Source: Flavobacteriaceae bacterium
GTDB lineage: Bacteria; Bacteroidota; Bacteroidia; Flavobacteriales; Flavobacteriaceae
Direction of reading: 5' to 3'
DNA length: 12,617 bases
NCBI GenBank assembly: GCA_023301205.1
Contig: JALZVC010000130.1
Location: 1 to 12,617, forward strand
The first letter of the stretch is position 1. The number at the start of each line of letters is the position of its first letter. Below, one piece after another: positions 5,674 through 12,275 of the stretch. The notes under the pieces were generated by a model. The model was not told the DNA's origin. It saw nothing but the letters and a program-made list of their open reading frames with translations, and did not search any database. The position numbers were made by a program, and so were the translations under genes.

Positions 5674-6684
5674 CTAAGATTTTGATTTTTTCATAAACTC
5701 TTCTGCTTTAAGTACCATGTTTTTACTTCCGCAGAAAAATGGAACACGCTGATGTAGCTCTGTTGGCTTAATATCAAGAATACGGCCAAAACCATCACTG
5801 GCAAGACCACCAGACTGCTCTGCAAGATAAGCCATTGGGTTGCACTCATATAAGAGCCTGAGTTTTCCGTTAGGATCTTTGCTTGTATTAGGGTACATAT
5901 AAATACCGCCTTTTATCATATTTCTGTGATAATCTGATACCAACGATCCAATATATCGGGAGGTATAAGGACGGTCACCTTCTTCTTGCTGGCAATATTT
6001 AATATAATTTTTCACCCCCTGAGGGAAATGCACATAATTACCTTCATTTACAGAGTAAATAGTTCCATCTTCCGGGAATCTCATATTAGGGTGTGATAGG
6101 TAATAGGTGCCAATCGCTGGGTTAAGTGTAAATCCATTTACGCCGTGACCTGTAGAGTAGACAATCATAGTAGACGTACCGTAAACAATATAACCTGCTG
6201 CTACTTGCTTGTTTCCAGGTTGTAAAAAATCATCAATGGTTACTGGACTCCCTTCTGGAGTCACTCTACGGTAGATAGAAAAAATAGTCCCTACAGATAC
6301 ATTAACATCTATGTTAGAAGATCCATCTAGTGGATCCATCAATACTATATATTTATTGTCGTTTTTCTTATTTCTACCAGTAATAGTAATAAAATCATCT
6401 TCTTCTTCACTAGCAATACCACAGACAATCTCTCTGTTTGTTAATGTCTTTATAAAGATGTCATTTGCATACACATCTAATTTTTGCTGGTCTTCCCCCT
6501 GTATATTTGTGTCTCCTGCGGCACCTAATATGTCTACTAAACCTGCTTTGTTTACTTCGTGATTTACCACTTTTGCGGCAAGCCTGATAGAATTAATTAA
6601 TCGAGAAAGCTCACCAGAAGAGTACTTAAACTCGGTTTGATTTTCAATTATAAACTCGCCAAGTGTTTGGTTTCTGTTTGCCAT
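5674..6684 (-). CDS. fbp: Fructose-1,6-bisphosphatase class I
   Basis: This cytosolic enzyme hydrolyses fructose 1,6-bisphosphate to fructose 6-phosphate, the committed reversal step of gluconeogenesis. The 336-residue length from [11 protein letters not shown] is typical of class I FBPase. Visible motifs are the metal/catalytic ASEEE (91-95), the metal- and phosphate-binding DPLDGSSN (117-124), the substrate-binding stretch [12 protein letters not shown] (244-255) and the C-terminal [17 protein letters not shown] (277-293). ATG at 6682-6684 was chosen. An in-frame ATG at 6712-6714 would add ten residues and lies within the inverted repeat of the divergent promoter region. The gene diverges from the GNAT gene across 84 bp. 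It is followed on the same strand, after 61 bp, by the small-GTPase cluster, so read-through into it is possible. Confidence 0.95.
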   Translation of the reverse strand: MANRNQTLGEFIIENQTEFKYSSGELSRLINSIRLAAKVVNHEVNKAGLVDILGAAGDTNIQGEDQQKLDVYANDIFIKTLTNREIVCGIASEEEDDFITITGRNKKNDNKYIVLMDPLDGSSNIDVNVSVGTIFSIYRRVTPEGSPVTIDDFLQPGNKQVAAGYIVYGTSTMIVYSTGHGVNGFTLNPAIGTYYLSHPNMRFPEDGTIYSVNEGNYVHFPQGVKNYIKYCQQEEGDRPYTSRYIGSLVSDYHRNMIKGGIYMYPNTSKDPNGKLRLLYECNPMAYLAEQSGGLASDGFGRILDIKPTELHQRVPFFCGSKNMVLKAEEFMKKSKS

Positions 6685-6710
6685 GTAAAAGGTGTTGTTA
6701 GGAATTTGAT

Positions 6711-6750
6711 ACAAATATCGGGATTTTTAAGAAATTGCACCGATATTTGT
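6711..6750. promoter_or_regulatory. Divergent promoter region with 11-bp inverted repeat (fbp / GNAT)
   Basis: ACAAATATCGG (6711-6721) and CCGATATTTGT (6740-6750) are exact inverted copies separated by 18 bp. Each arm carries GATATTTG reading toward its own gene, one mismatch from the TAnnTTTG -7 box. The arms may therefore be back-to-back promoters for fbp and the acetyltransferase, or operator half-sites, or both. Distances to the ATGs (27 and 19 nt) suit promoters. Confidence 0.5.
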
Positions 6751-6768
6751 CGCTCAAAACCCCATTAT

Positions 6769-7251
6769 ATGAGCATTCTTGTTAGAAAAGCAGTAAAGAG
6801 CGACATGCCAGCGGTTTTATCGCTTATAAGAGAGCTTGCGGTTTATGAGAAAGAACCAGATGCGGTGCATATTAGTATAAAAACACTGGAAGAAGAAGGA
6901 CTAGGCGAACATCCTCTATTTACCTGCTTTGTTGCTGAGGTTGCTGGCAAGGTTATAGGGATTGCGCTAACATATTTTGTTTTTTCTACTTGGCGTGGTC
7001 GTACATTGCATCTAGAAGATTTAATTGTAACAGAGAAGATGCGCGGCACAGGAGCAGGGATTGCGCTATATAAACGCGTAATGCAGTTTGGGAAAGAACA
7101 AGAGGTAGCGCAAGTAAAGTGGATTGTACTCGACTGGAATACTCCGGCTATAGATTTTTACGAGCGCACGGGAGCGATTATTGATAAAGATTGGTATATC
7201 GCTTCCATGAATAGCGAGAAATTAGAATCATTTTTAAACGAAAAAAACTAG
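6769..7251 (+). CDS. GNAT N-acetyltransferase, diamine/thialysine (SAT-like) type
   Basis: This 160-residue single-domain GNAT enzyme would transfer an acetyl group from acetyl-CoA to an amine. The CoA-binding motif A is LEDLIVTEKMRGTGAG (82-97, with the R-x-x-G-x-G/A signature at 92-97), and motif B is LDWNTPAIDFYERTGA (121-136). The segments IRELAVYEKEPDAV (20-33) and STWRGRTLHLEDL are typical of the spermidine/spermine and thialysine acetyltransferase group, so a polyamine or lysine-analogue substrate is likely but unproven. The ATG at 6769 (MSILVRKA) was chosen. An in-frame ATG at 6637 would add 44 unrelated residues and run back into the fbp coding sequence. The aspartokinase gene begins 27 bp downstream, so the two are probably cotranscribed unless the palindrome between them marks a separate control point. 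Confidence 0.88.
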   Translation: MSILVRKAVKSDMPAVLSLIRELAVYEKEPDAVHISIKTLEEEGLGEHPLFTCFVAEVAGKVIGIALTYFVFSTWRGRTLHLEDLIVTEKMRGTGAGIALYKRVMQFGKEQEVAQVKWIVLDWNTPAIDFYERTGAIIDKDWYIASMNSEKLESFLNEKN

Positions 7252-7253
7252 TT

Positions 7254-7269
7254 TTCTTGTATACAAGAA
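7254..7269. promoter_or_regulatory. 16-bp perfect palindrome before lysC
   Basis: TTCTTGTATACAAGAA reads identically on both strands. It fills most of the 27-bp gap between the acetyltransferase stop and the aspartokinase start, ending 9 nt before the ATG. It may be an operator for a dimeric repressor or, in RNA, a 6-bp stem with a UAUA loop that could affect lysC translation. No T tract follows, so it is not a terminator. Confidence 0.55.
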
Positions 7270-7278
7270 CAGATTATT

Positions 7279-8559
7279 ATGAAAGTATTTAAGTTTGGTG
7301 GAGCCTCAGTAAAAGATGCGGCCGGTGTTAAGAACTTAGCACAGGTCTTGAAAGCCACAGGAGAAAAAGATCTTGTTGTCGTGATTTCTGCAATGGGTAA
7401 AATGACGAACGCATTTGAAAAAGTGGTTTCTAATTACTTCGGAAATGTGACAGCATTACCCGCATCTATTCACAGGATAGTTCACTATCACCACACAATA
7501 GTCAATGACTTATTTTTTCCGAATGGAGAAGGAAGTCAAGGGACAGAAAAACATCCAGTTACTATAAAAATAAACAAACTGGTTACCGAATTGTCAGAAT
7601 TTTTAGACCGTAATAAATCGACGCATCACGCTTTTGTTTATGATCAGATAGTATCTTTTGGAGAGCTTATCTCCACTACAATCGTGGCATCATATCTTAA
7701 TGAAGTGGGTATAGAAAATAAATGGCTTGATGCGCGTAATTGTATTATTACAGATACCAAATACAGAGATGGTAATGTAGATTGGGAGGTTACCCAAAAG
7801 CGTATTTCCGAAGTTGTAAAGAAAAAAGGATTAACCATTACCCAAGGTTTTATCGCATCGGATAATAATAATAATTTTACAACCACTTTAGGTCGTGAAG
7901 GGAGTGATTATACTGCAGCAATTTTTGCCTATTGTCTAAATGCAGATGCGGTGACAATCTGGAAAGATGTGCCCGGGGTTCTTAATGCAGACCCTCGTTA
8001 CTTTAAAAAGACCACCTTGTTGCATCATATCTCATACAAAGAGGCGATTGAGCTTGCGTTTTACGGTGCTTCTGTAATACATCCTAAAACCTTACAGCCT
8101 ATGCAGCGAAAGGAGATTCCGCTGTTTGTAAAATCTTTTTACCATCCAAAGGGTGCTGGTACTTGTGTAGGCAAAGGAGTCACACTAGACCCTGTGACGT
8201 CTTGTTTTATTTTAAAACGGGATCAAGTGCTCATCTCACTATCATCACTAGATTTTAGCTTTATGATGGAGAACCATATGGGTGATGTTTTTAAATGGCT
8301 CCACGAGCACAAAATGAAAGTGAATCTCATACAAAACTCTGCTATTAGTTTTTCTGTTTGTGTAGACAACAAATATGATACGCTAGAGCCATTATTGGCG
8401 AAGCTAAGAGCTACATTTAAAGTGACTTGGAATAAGGGTGTGACATTGTACACCGTAAGGCATGCTTCTCACACAGAAATCAAAAAACTTGAAGCTGATA
8501 AAGTTGTGCTTTTAAAGCAAGAAAATAGAGGTACAGTTCAACTTGTAGTAACTGAATAA
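7279..8559 (+). CDS. lysC: Aspartate kinase (aspartokinase), monofunctional
   Basis: This enzyme phosphorylates aspartate with ATP, the first step of lysine, threonine, methionine and diaminopimelate synthesis. The 426-residue protein has an amino-acid-kinase domain (about 1-300) with KFGGAS (5-10), SFGEL (126-130), TTLGREGSDYTA (202-213), KDVPGVLNADPR (229-240) and GASVIHPKTLQP (263-274). A C-terminal regulatory region of ACT type follows (about 315-425; QVLISLSSLDFSFM, then MKVNLIQNSAISFSVCV). It carries no homoserine dehydrogenase domain. The length and the start MKVFKFGGASVKDA are those of Bacteroidetes aspartokinases. Feedback inhibition through the ACT region is expected from the family, but the effector cannot be read from sequence. 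The gene lies 27 bp behind the GNAT gene. Confidence 0.94.
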   Translation: MKVFKFGGASVKDAAGVKNLAQVLKATGEKDLVVVISAMGKMTNAFEKVVSNYFGNVTALPASIHRIVHYHHTIVNDLFFPNGEGSQGTEKHPVTIKINKLVTELSEFLDRNKSTHHAFVYDQIVSFGELISTTIVASYLNEVGIENKWLDARNCIITDTKYRDGNVDWEVTQKRISEVVKKKGLTITQGFIASDNNNNFTTTLGREGSDYTAAIFAYCLNADAVTIWKDVPGVLNADPRYFKKTTLLHHISYKEAIELAFYGASVIHPKTLQPMQRKEIPLFVKSFYHPKGAGTCVGKGVTLDPVTSCFILKRDQVLISLSSLDFSFMMENHMGDVFKWLHEHKMKVNLIQNSAISFSVCVDNKYDTLEPLLAKLRATFKVTWNKGVTLYTVRHASHTEIKKLEADKVVLLKQENRGTVQLVVTE

Positions 8560-8576
8560 TAAGTGTGAGTTTTAAC

Positions 8577-8584
8577 TATCTTTG
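8577..8584 (+). promoter_or_regulatory. -7 promoter box (TATCTTTG) for the acyltransferase gene
   Basis: TATCTTTG is an exact TAnnTTTG match 24 nt upstream of the ATG at 8609, in the 49-bp gap after lysC. This suggests the acyltransferase has its own start of transcription rather than depending on lysC. No clear TTG -33 element is seen. Confidence 0.6.
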
Positions 8585-8608
8585 TAGACAACCAACTTGA
8601 AATAATAA

Positions 8609-10429
8609 ATGGGATTAGTAACTTCTAAAGAAGTAGCCAAAGCAATAAAAGTACACAAACTAGGGTTTGTGGGTACCTTTATTGGATGGTCCTTAATGAA
8701 GGTGCTCAACCTCTCTGCAATGAATGCTCTATACGATCGTAACAAGCATTTAAGTGATCTAGAATTTATTAATGCACTTTTAGAAGAGTTAGAAGTTGAT
8801 TTTGAAATTCCCGAAGAAGACCTAAAAAGAATACCTAAAACAGGTCCTTTTGTCACCATATCTAACCACCCTTTAGGTGGAATAGACGGTATTATTCTAT
8901 TAAAATTAGTGCTTGAAAGAAGACCAGACTATAAGATAATGGCAAATTTTTTACTACATCGTGTTGTGCCATTAAAACCGTATGTGATGCCTGTAAATCC
9001 TTTTGAGAATAACAAAGACGTGAAGTCTAGTTTTGCTGGCTTTAAAGCGGCTATTTCACATTTAAGAGATGGGCAACCATTGGGTATTTTTCCAGCTGGA
9101 GAGGTTTCTACTCAAAAAGATGATAAAGATATTGTTGATAAACCATGGGAAGAAGCTGCGATGAAGCTCATTAAAAAGGGTAATGTTCCTGTTGTACCGA
9201 TCTATTTTCACGCAAAAAATAGTGGCTTATTTTACCGACTGGCAAAAATGAGCGATTCTTTACGTACCGCAAAATTACCATCAGAGTTATTGTCTCAAAA
9301 AGGCCGTGTAATAAAAGTGAGAATAGGTAATGCAATTTCTGTTGCAGACCAGAATGAACATGGTACACTCGCTGCATATTCTCAGTTTTTAAGGAAGAAA
9401 ACCTATATGTTGTCAAATCCTTTTCAGAAGAAAAATTTGATGGAGCAGCTTCCTAAATCTATAAAATTACCCAAGCAACCTAAAAAAATTGCGGGACCTG
9501 TTTTAAAAGAGACTATCGAGGCAGAAGTGGCTTATTTGTTAGCAAATGATAAGCGCCTTTTAGAGAGTAAAAATTACGAAGTTTACTTAGCATCTGCAGC
9601 ACGTATCCCTAACATATTACTCGAGATAGGTAGGCTTCGCGAAATCACCTTTAGAGACGTAGGCGAAGGGTCGAACAACTCTTTAGATATAGATGATTTT
9701 GATACGCATTACCATCATATGTTTTTATGGGATAAAGAGGCAAAAGTAATTGCAGGTGCCTATAGAATGGGACTTGGTTCTAAGATATTTGCCGAACACG
9801 GTATTGATGGTTTTTATCTGCAAGACCTTTTTAGGTTTGAGCCAGAACTCTATGATATGATGAGTAAATCCATAGAGATGGGACGTGCTTTTGTTGTTAA
9901 AGATTACCAATTAAAACCAATGCCGCTCTTTTTACTCTGGAAAGGTATCGTGCATACAACCTTGCGATATCCAGAACATCGTTTTTTAATAGGTGGGGTG
10001 AGTATAAGTAATAAGTTTAGTGAGTTCTCTAAAGGATTGATGATTGAGTTTATGAAGTCCAATTATTATGATCCGTGGGTAGCGCAGTATATTAACCCAA
10101 AGAAAGAATACAAAGTAAAATTAAAAGATGCCGATAAAGACTTTATTTTTGACGCTAGTGAGGCAGATCTAAATAAGTTTGACAAAATAATTGATGAGGT
10201 AGAGCCTGGCGCATTACGTTTACCAGTACTAATTAAAAAATACATTAAACAAAACGCTAAGGTAGTAGCTTTTAATGTAGACCCGTTATTTAATAACGCG
10301 GTAGATGGATTAATGTACATCCGTATCGCAGATTTACCAGAGAGTACGGTAAAACCAGTAATGGAAGAATTTCAAGCAGAGTTAGAGCGAAAACTCGCCG
10401 CTTCTCAATCTAAAGATGAAGGAGAATAA
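8609..10429 (+). CDS. Bifunctional acyltransferase: PlsC-like domain fused to hemolysin-type GNAT domain (OlsF-like aminolipid synthase)
   Basis: This 606-residue fusion has an N-terminal PlsC-type O-acyltransferase (about 60-280) with SNHPLGGIDG (85-94) as the catalytic His/Asp box and FPAGEVS (161-167). The C-terminal N-acyltransferase of the hemolysin/OlsB group (about 300-500) contains EIGRLREITFRDVGEG (339-354), DDFDTHYHHMFLWD (362-375) and GRAFVVKDYQ (425-434). The spacing H87 to D93 is HX5D, not the usual HX4D, as I recall for this family. This domain order is that of OlsF, which makes ornithine lipids by N-acylating the amino acid and then O-acylating the 3-hydroxy group. In Bacteroidetes, glycine lipids are an alternative product. 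The substrate amino acid cannot be read here, so no symbol is given. The 3' end overlaps the convergent DUF1304 gene by 20 bp. Confidence 0.88.
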   Translation: MGLVTSKEVAKAIKVHKLGFVGTFIGWSLMKVLNLSAMNALYDRNKHLSDLEFINALLEELEVDFEIPEEDLKRIPKTGPFVTISNHPLGGIDGIILLKLVLERRPDYKIMANFLLHRVVPLKPYVMPVNPFENNKDVKSSFAGFKAAISHLRDGQPLGIFPAGEVSTQKDDKDIVDKPWEEAAMKLIKKGNVPVVPIYFHAKNSGLFYRLAKMSDSLRTAKLPSELLSQKGRVIKVRIGNAISVADQNEHGTLAAYSQFLRKKTYMLSNPFQKKNLMEQLPKSIKLPKQPKKIAGPVLKETIEAEVAYLLANDKRLLESKNYEVYLASAARIPNILLEIGRLREITFRDVGEGSNNSLDIDDFDTHYHHMFLWDKEAKVIAGAYRMGLGSKIFAEHGIDGFYLQDLFRFEPELYDMMSKSIEMGRAFVVKDYQLKPMPLFLLWKGIVHTTLRYPEHRFLIGGVSISNKFSEFSKGLMIEFMKSNYYDPWVAQYINPKKEYKVKLKDADKDFIFDASEADLNKFDKIIDEVEPGALRLPVLIKKYIKQNAKVVAFNVDPLFNNAVDGLMYIRIADLPESTVKPVMEEFQAELERKLAASQSKDEGE

Positions 10430-10769
10430 GCGCCAGGAGTGCTGGCATAGCTTGTACAAAAAATATTTTTTTACTTACTGTAAACGCTCCATAAATTCCC
10501 GCAATAATCACGCAGCTTAAAAAGAAGATAGCAATATAAAATTGCCAAGTAGTATCTTCAATAAAAAACGTCCAGATTAGTCCAGCAGCCAGAAAACCAT
10601 TATATAATCCTTGGTTTGCTGCCATTGACTTTGTCGGTTCAAATAGGTCTTTGGGGAAGTTTCTAAACACCTTTCTGCCCAGCGTATCCCATGCGAACAT
10701 CTCGAAGTATAAAAAAAACAAGTGTAATGCGGCTACAAAGCCAATTAGTATCTTGATTATAAGTCCCAT
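10410..10769 (-). CDS. DUF1304 small integral membrane protein
   Basis: This 119-residue protein has four predicted membrane helices (about 4-24, 55-72, 75-95, 100-118). The DUF1304 hallmarks are present: HLFFLYFEMFAWDTLGRKVF (16-35), AANQGLYNGFLAAGL (50-64) and GIYGAFTVSKKIFFVQAMPA (91-110). Function is unknown for the family. It lies 3 bp after the arsenate reductase gene, so it is the last gene of the arsenic-type operon and occupies the place where an arsenite efflux pump would often be. Whether it has any link to arsenic is inference. With only 119 residues it is not a known pump. Its final codons overlap the convergent acyltransferase gene by 20 bp. Confidence 0.88.
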   Translation of the reverse strand: MGLIIKILIGFVAALHLFFLYFEMFAWDTLGRKVFRNFPKDLFEPTKSMAANQGLYNGFLAAGLIWTFFIEDTTWQFYIAIFFLSCVIIAGIYGAFTVSKKIFFVQAMPALLALILLHL

Positions 10770-10772
10770 AGC

Positions 10773-11189
10773 TTAGAGTTGGTTAGTTATAAAATTACGA
10801 CAATATTCTTTAATCTCATTTCTGGTAGCAGAAAAGGCTGCTGTTATTTCTTCTTCTGTACCTTGTAGTTTAGATGGATCTGTAAAATTATGGTGTAATC
10901 GCACTGCGTTTTTAGAAGGTATAAACGGACAGTTTTCATTTGCGTGATCACAAACGGTGAGTATCAAATCAAAATCTATGTGGCTATATTCATCCACGTG
11001 ATTAGAGGTGTTTTTTGAGATGTCTATATCATCTGCTTGCATTGTTGCTACTGCGCTGGGATTAAGGCCGTGGGTTTCAATACCCGCACTATATATAGAA
11101 GCTTTATCTTTTGCGAATTGCTGTAAGTAACCGTGAGCCATTTGACTACGACAACTATTTCCTGTGCAAAGAACTAAAATATTTTTCAT
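10773..11189 (-). CDS. arsC: Arsenate reductase, thioredoxin-coupled (low-molecular-weight phosphatase fold)
   Basis: This 138-residue cytosolic enzyme reduces arsenate to arsenite through a cysteine relay. It has the CX5R phosphatase loop CTGNSCR (C8 to R14). The DP pair of the general acid is at D104-P105 (FTDPS). The extra resolving cysteines C80 and C87 (VCDHANENCP) distinguish thioredoxin-type ArsC from plain low-molecular-weight tyrosine phosphatases. All three redox cysteines (C8, C80, C87) are present, so it should be catalytically competent. It is the third gene of a tight operon: 9 bp behind the DUF6428 gene and 3 bp before the DUF1304 gene. The product arsenite normally needs an exporter, and none is encoded in this window. 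Confidence 0.93.
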   Translation of the reverse strand: MKNILVLCTGNSCRSQMAHGYLQQFAKDKASIYSAGIETHGLNPSAVATMQADDIDISKNTSNHVDEYSHIDFDLILTVCDHANENCPFIPSKNAVRLHHNFTDPSKLQGTEEEITAAFSATRNEIKEYCRNFITNQL

Positions 11190-11198
11190 AAGTATATA

Positions 11199-11690
11199 TT
11201 AACAACACCCACTCCCAGGTGTGCAAGAAGATTCGTTTTCAGTTGCAGTCAGCTCTTCCAGAGTGAGCCCACATGCATCTGCAGCTTTACATTGTGTAGT
11301 ATCTGTAGTTAATTGAATGATAATTTTATCATCACCTACTAAAACTTGATCTACTGGCAAATGCGCAGTATGAAAATTTGCATTTCCATATTCAAACTTT
11401 ACGATGGCTTCTTGATCGTATGCTGTAATTTTGCCCACTTTATTTAAAATGCCTGAAGCTTTAAGACAAGACATTGCTGGTTCGCCGTTATACGTTTTTG
11501 GCTCAAGAAGTTGGATAATAGTTTCATTCCATTCATCTGCTTGCCCGCCGCAATCTACTGCCTTAATAACTGTGTGTTTCACTTCTGTGATATGGTAGTT
11601 TAATGCCACTATTTTGTTATCGCTGTAGCCAAATAATAAGGCTTTGTGGCTATGTTCTTTTAAGAGCGCGAATAATTGATTTGTATTCAT
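11199..11690 (-). CDS. DUF6428-like cysteine-rich protein of the ars operon
   Basis: This 163-residue soluble protein matches, from memory, the DUF6428 group found beside arsR and arsC in Bacteroidetes. Residues 1-130 form a mixed alpha/beta domain with the conserved stretches ALNYHITEVKHTVIKAVDCGG (29-49, read in two parts: ALNYHITEVKH and TVIKAVDCGG) and HLPVDQVLVGDDKIIIQL (110-127). Seven cysteines are present, at 47, 75, 134, 140, 156, 162 and 163; the last four lie in a flexible tail ending GSGCC. The cysteine-rich tail suggests metalloid or metal binding, possibly as an arsenite chaperone, but this is inference. It sits between arsR (36 bp away) and arsC (9 bp away), so it is almost certainly co-regulated with them. 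Confidence 0.78.
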   Translation of the reverse strand: MNTNQLFALLKEHSHKALLFGYSDNKIVALNYHITEVKHTVIKAVDCGGQADEWNETIIQLLEPKTYNGEPAMSCLKASGILNKVGKITAYDQEAIVKFEYGNANFHTAHLPVDQVLVGDDKIIIQLTTDTTQCKAADACGLTLEELTATENESSCTPGSGCC

Positions 11691-11726
11691 TATGGTATAG
11701 TTTAAAGTAGTGTTCGTAAAGTTGGA

Positions 11727-12050
11727 TTAGCAACATTTTGCTTCTGTGTCTTCAAAAAATTCTTGAAACAGCGCTTTGAGCTTTCCTAGTTTTTCTATGT
11801 TAATACGGTAATATTGGCTTTTTCCCTCAAACTTGCTTTTAAGTAGTCCCGCTTTTTTAATTATTTGCAAGTGCTGTGATGTAGTAGGTTGAGAAAGCTT
11901 AATGGTTTCTGAAATGTCCTTACATAAACACCCATCGCAATCTCCTATGTAGTTTAAGATTGATATTCGTGCAGGATGCGATAGTACCTTTGCAAGATCT
12001 GCTAATTGGTTTACACTCATCGTGTGCAAATGTCTTTTTGAAACGCCCAT
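11727..12050 (-). CDS. arsR: ArsR/SmtB-family metalloid-responsive repressor
   Basis: This 107-residue winged-helix protein has the ArsR core from VNQLADLAKVLSHPARISIL (13-32) through the recognition helix region LSQPTTSQHLQIIKKAGLL (52-70) to the wing SKFEGKSQYYRI (72-83). Cysteines that could sense arsenite or a thiophilic metal are C38, C41 and C43 (DCDGCLCKDI, near the position of the classical ELCVCDL box), plus a terminal C106-C107 pair. Proteins of this family leave their operator on binding inducer. It is the first gene of the arsR, DUF6428, arsC, DUF1304 operon. Two starts are possible: ATG at 12048-12050, or ATG at residue 11 (12018-12020), which would begin MSVNQLADL. The longer form is given, but the shorter is plausible. 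Confidence 0.9.
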   Translation of the reverse strand: MGVSKRHLHTMSVNQLADLAKVLSHPARISILNYIGDCDGCLCKDISETIKLSQPTTSQHLQIIKKAGLLKSKFEGKSQYYRINIEKLGKLKALFQEFFEDTEAKCC

Positions 12051-12063
12051 TTTTTAAATTTTT

Positions 12064-12096
12064 TAGTAAGCAGTCGCAATACTAAGTAGATTACTA
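12064..12096. promoter_or_regulatory. Cluster of TAGTA/TACTA half-sites before arsR
   Basis: TAGTA (12064-12068), TACTA (12080-12084) and TACTA (12092-12096) lie 14-46 bp upstream of arsR. The first two are extended to TTAGTA-N11-TACTAA, an exact inverted repeat. This position suits the operator of an autoregulated ArsR protein, but no footprint supports it and the half-sites are short. Confidence 0.35.
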
Positions 12097-12191
12097 CAGA
12101 TAATTATTTTCACTTCAACTTTGTAATTATATCAAGACTATTGCAAGGTTACTGAGTGTTTGTTATTTATTGAACGTAGCTCATAAAGCAA

Positions 12192-12199
12192 CAAATATA
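12192..12199 (-). promoter_or_regulatory. -7 promoter box (TATATTTG) reading toward arsR
   Basis: On the minus strand this is an exact TAnnTTTG match, giving a leader of roughly 135 nt to the arsR start. No TTG -33 element is found at the expected spacing. A second, weaker candidate, TAGTATTG (12077-12084, one mismatch), lies closer to the gene. Confidence 0.45.
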
Positions 12200-12205
12200 T
12201 AGAAT

Positions 12206-12215
12206 TATTGCAATA
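12206..12215. promoter_or_regulatory. 10-bp palindrome TATTGCAATA upstream of the arsR -7 box
   Basis: TATTGCAATA is a perfect palindrome 6 bp upstream of the predicted -7 box, a typical place for a repressor to block the promoter. The overlapping sequence ATTGCAATATTAC recurs imperfectly as ATTGCAAGGTTAC at about 12136-12148, so it may be one of two binding sites. Confidence 0.35.
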
Positions 12216-12235
12216 TTACGATGTAAATATATATT

Positions 12236-12272
12236 AAAAAAGCTTTCAGTATTCCTTTCTGAAAGCTTTTTT
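12236..12272 (-). terminator. Strong intrinsic terminator after the TM2 gene
   Basis: A 14-bp perfect stem joins the A6-GCTTTCAG arm (12236-12249) to CTGAAAGC-T6 (12259-12272), with a 9-nt loop. It begins three bases beyond the TM2 stop codon. On the minus strand the stem ends in a T6 tract followed by AATATA. It is symmetric, so it could also stop plus-strand transcription, and it insulates the ars promoter region. Confidence 0.9.
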
Positions 12273-12275
12273 ATT

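Noticed and set aside
6637..6768. 44-residue N-terminal extension of the GNAT gene (ATG at 6637)
   Set aside because: It runs antisense through the fbp start and the divergent promoter repeat, and resembles no GNAT N-terminus. The domain begins at MSILVRKA.
8572..8859. 95-codon minus-strand open frame over the start of the acyltransferase
   Set aside because: Serine-rich shadow frame opposite a strong coding sequence; no promoter or family.
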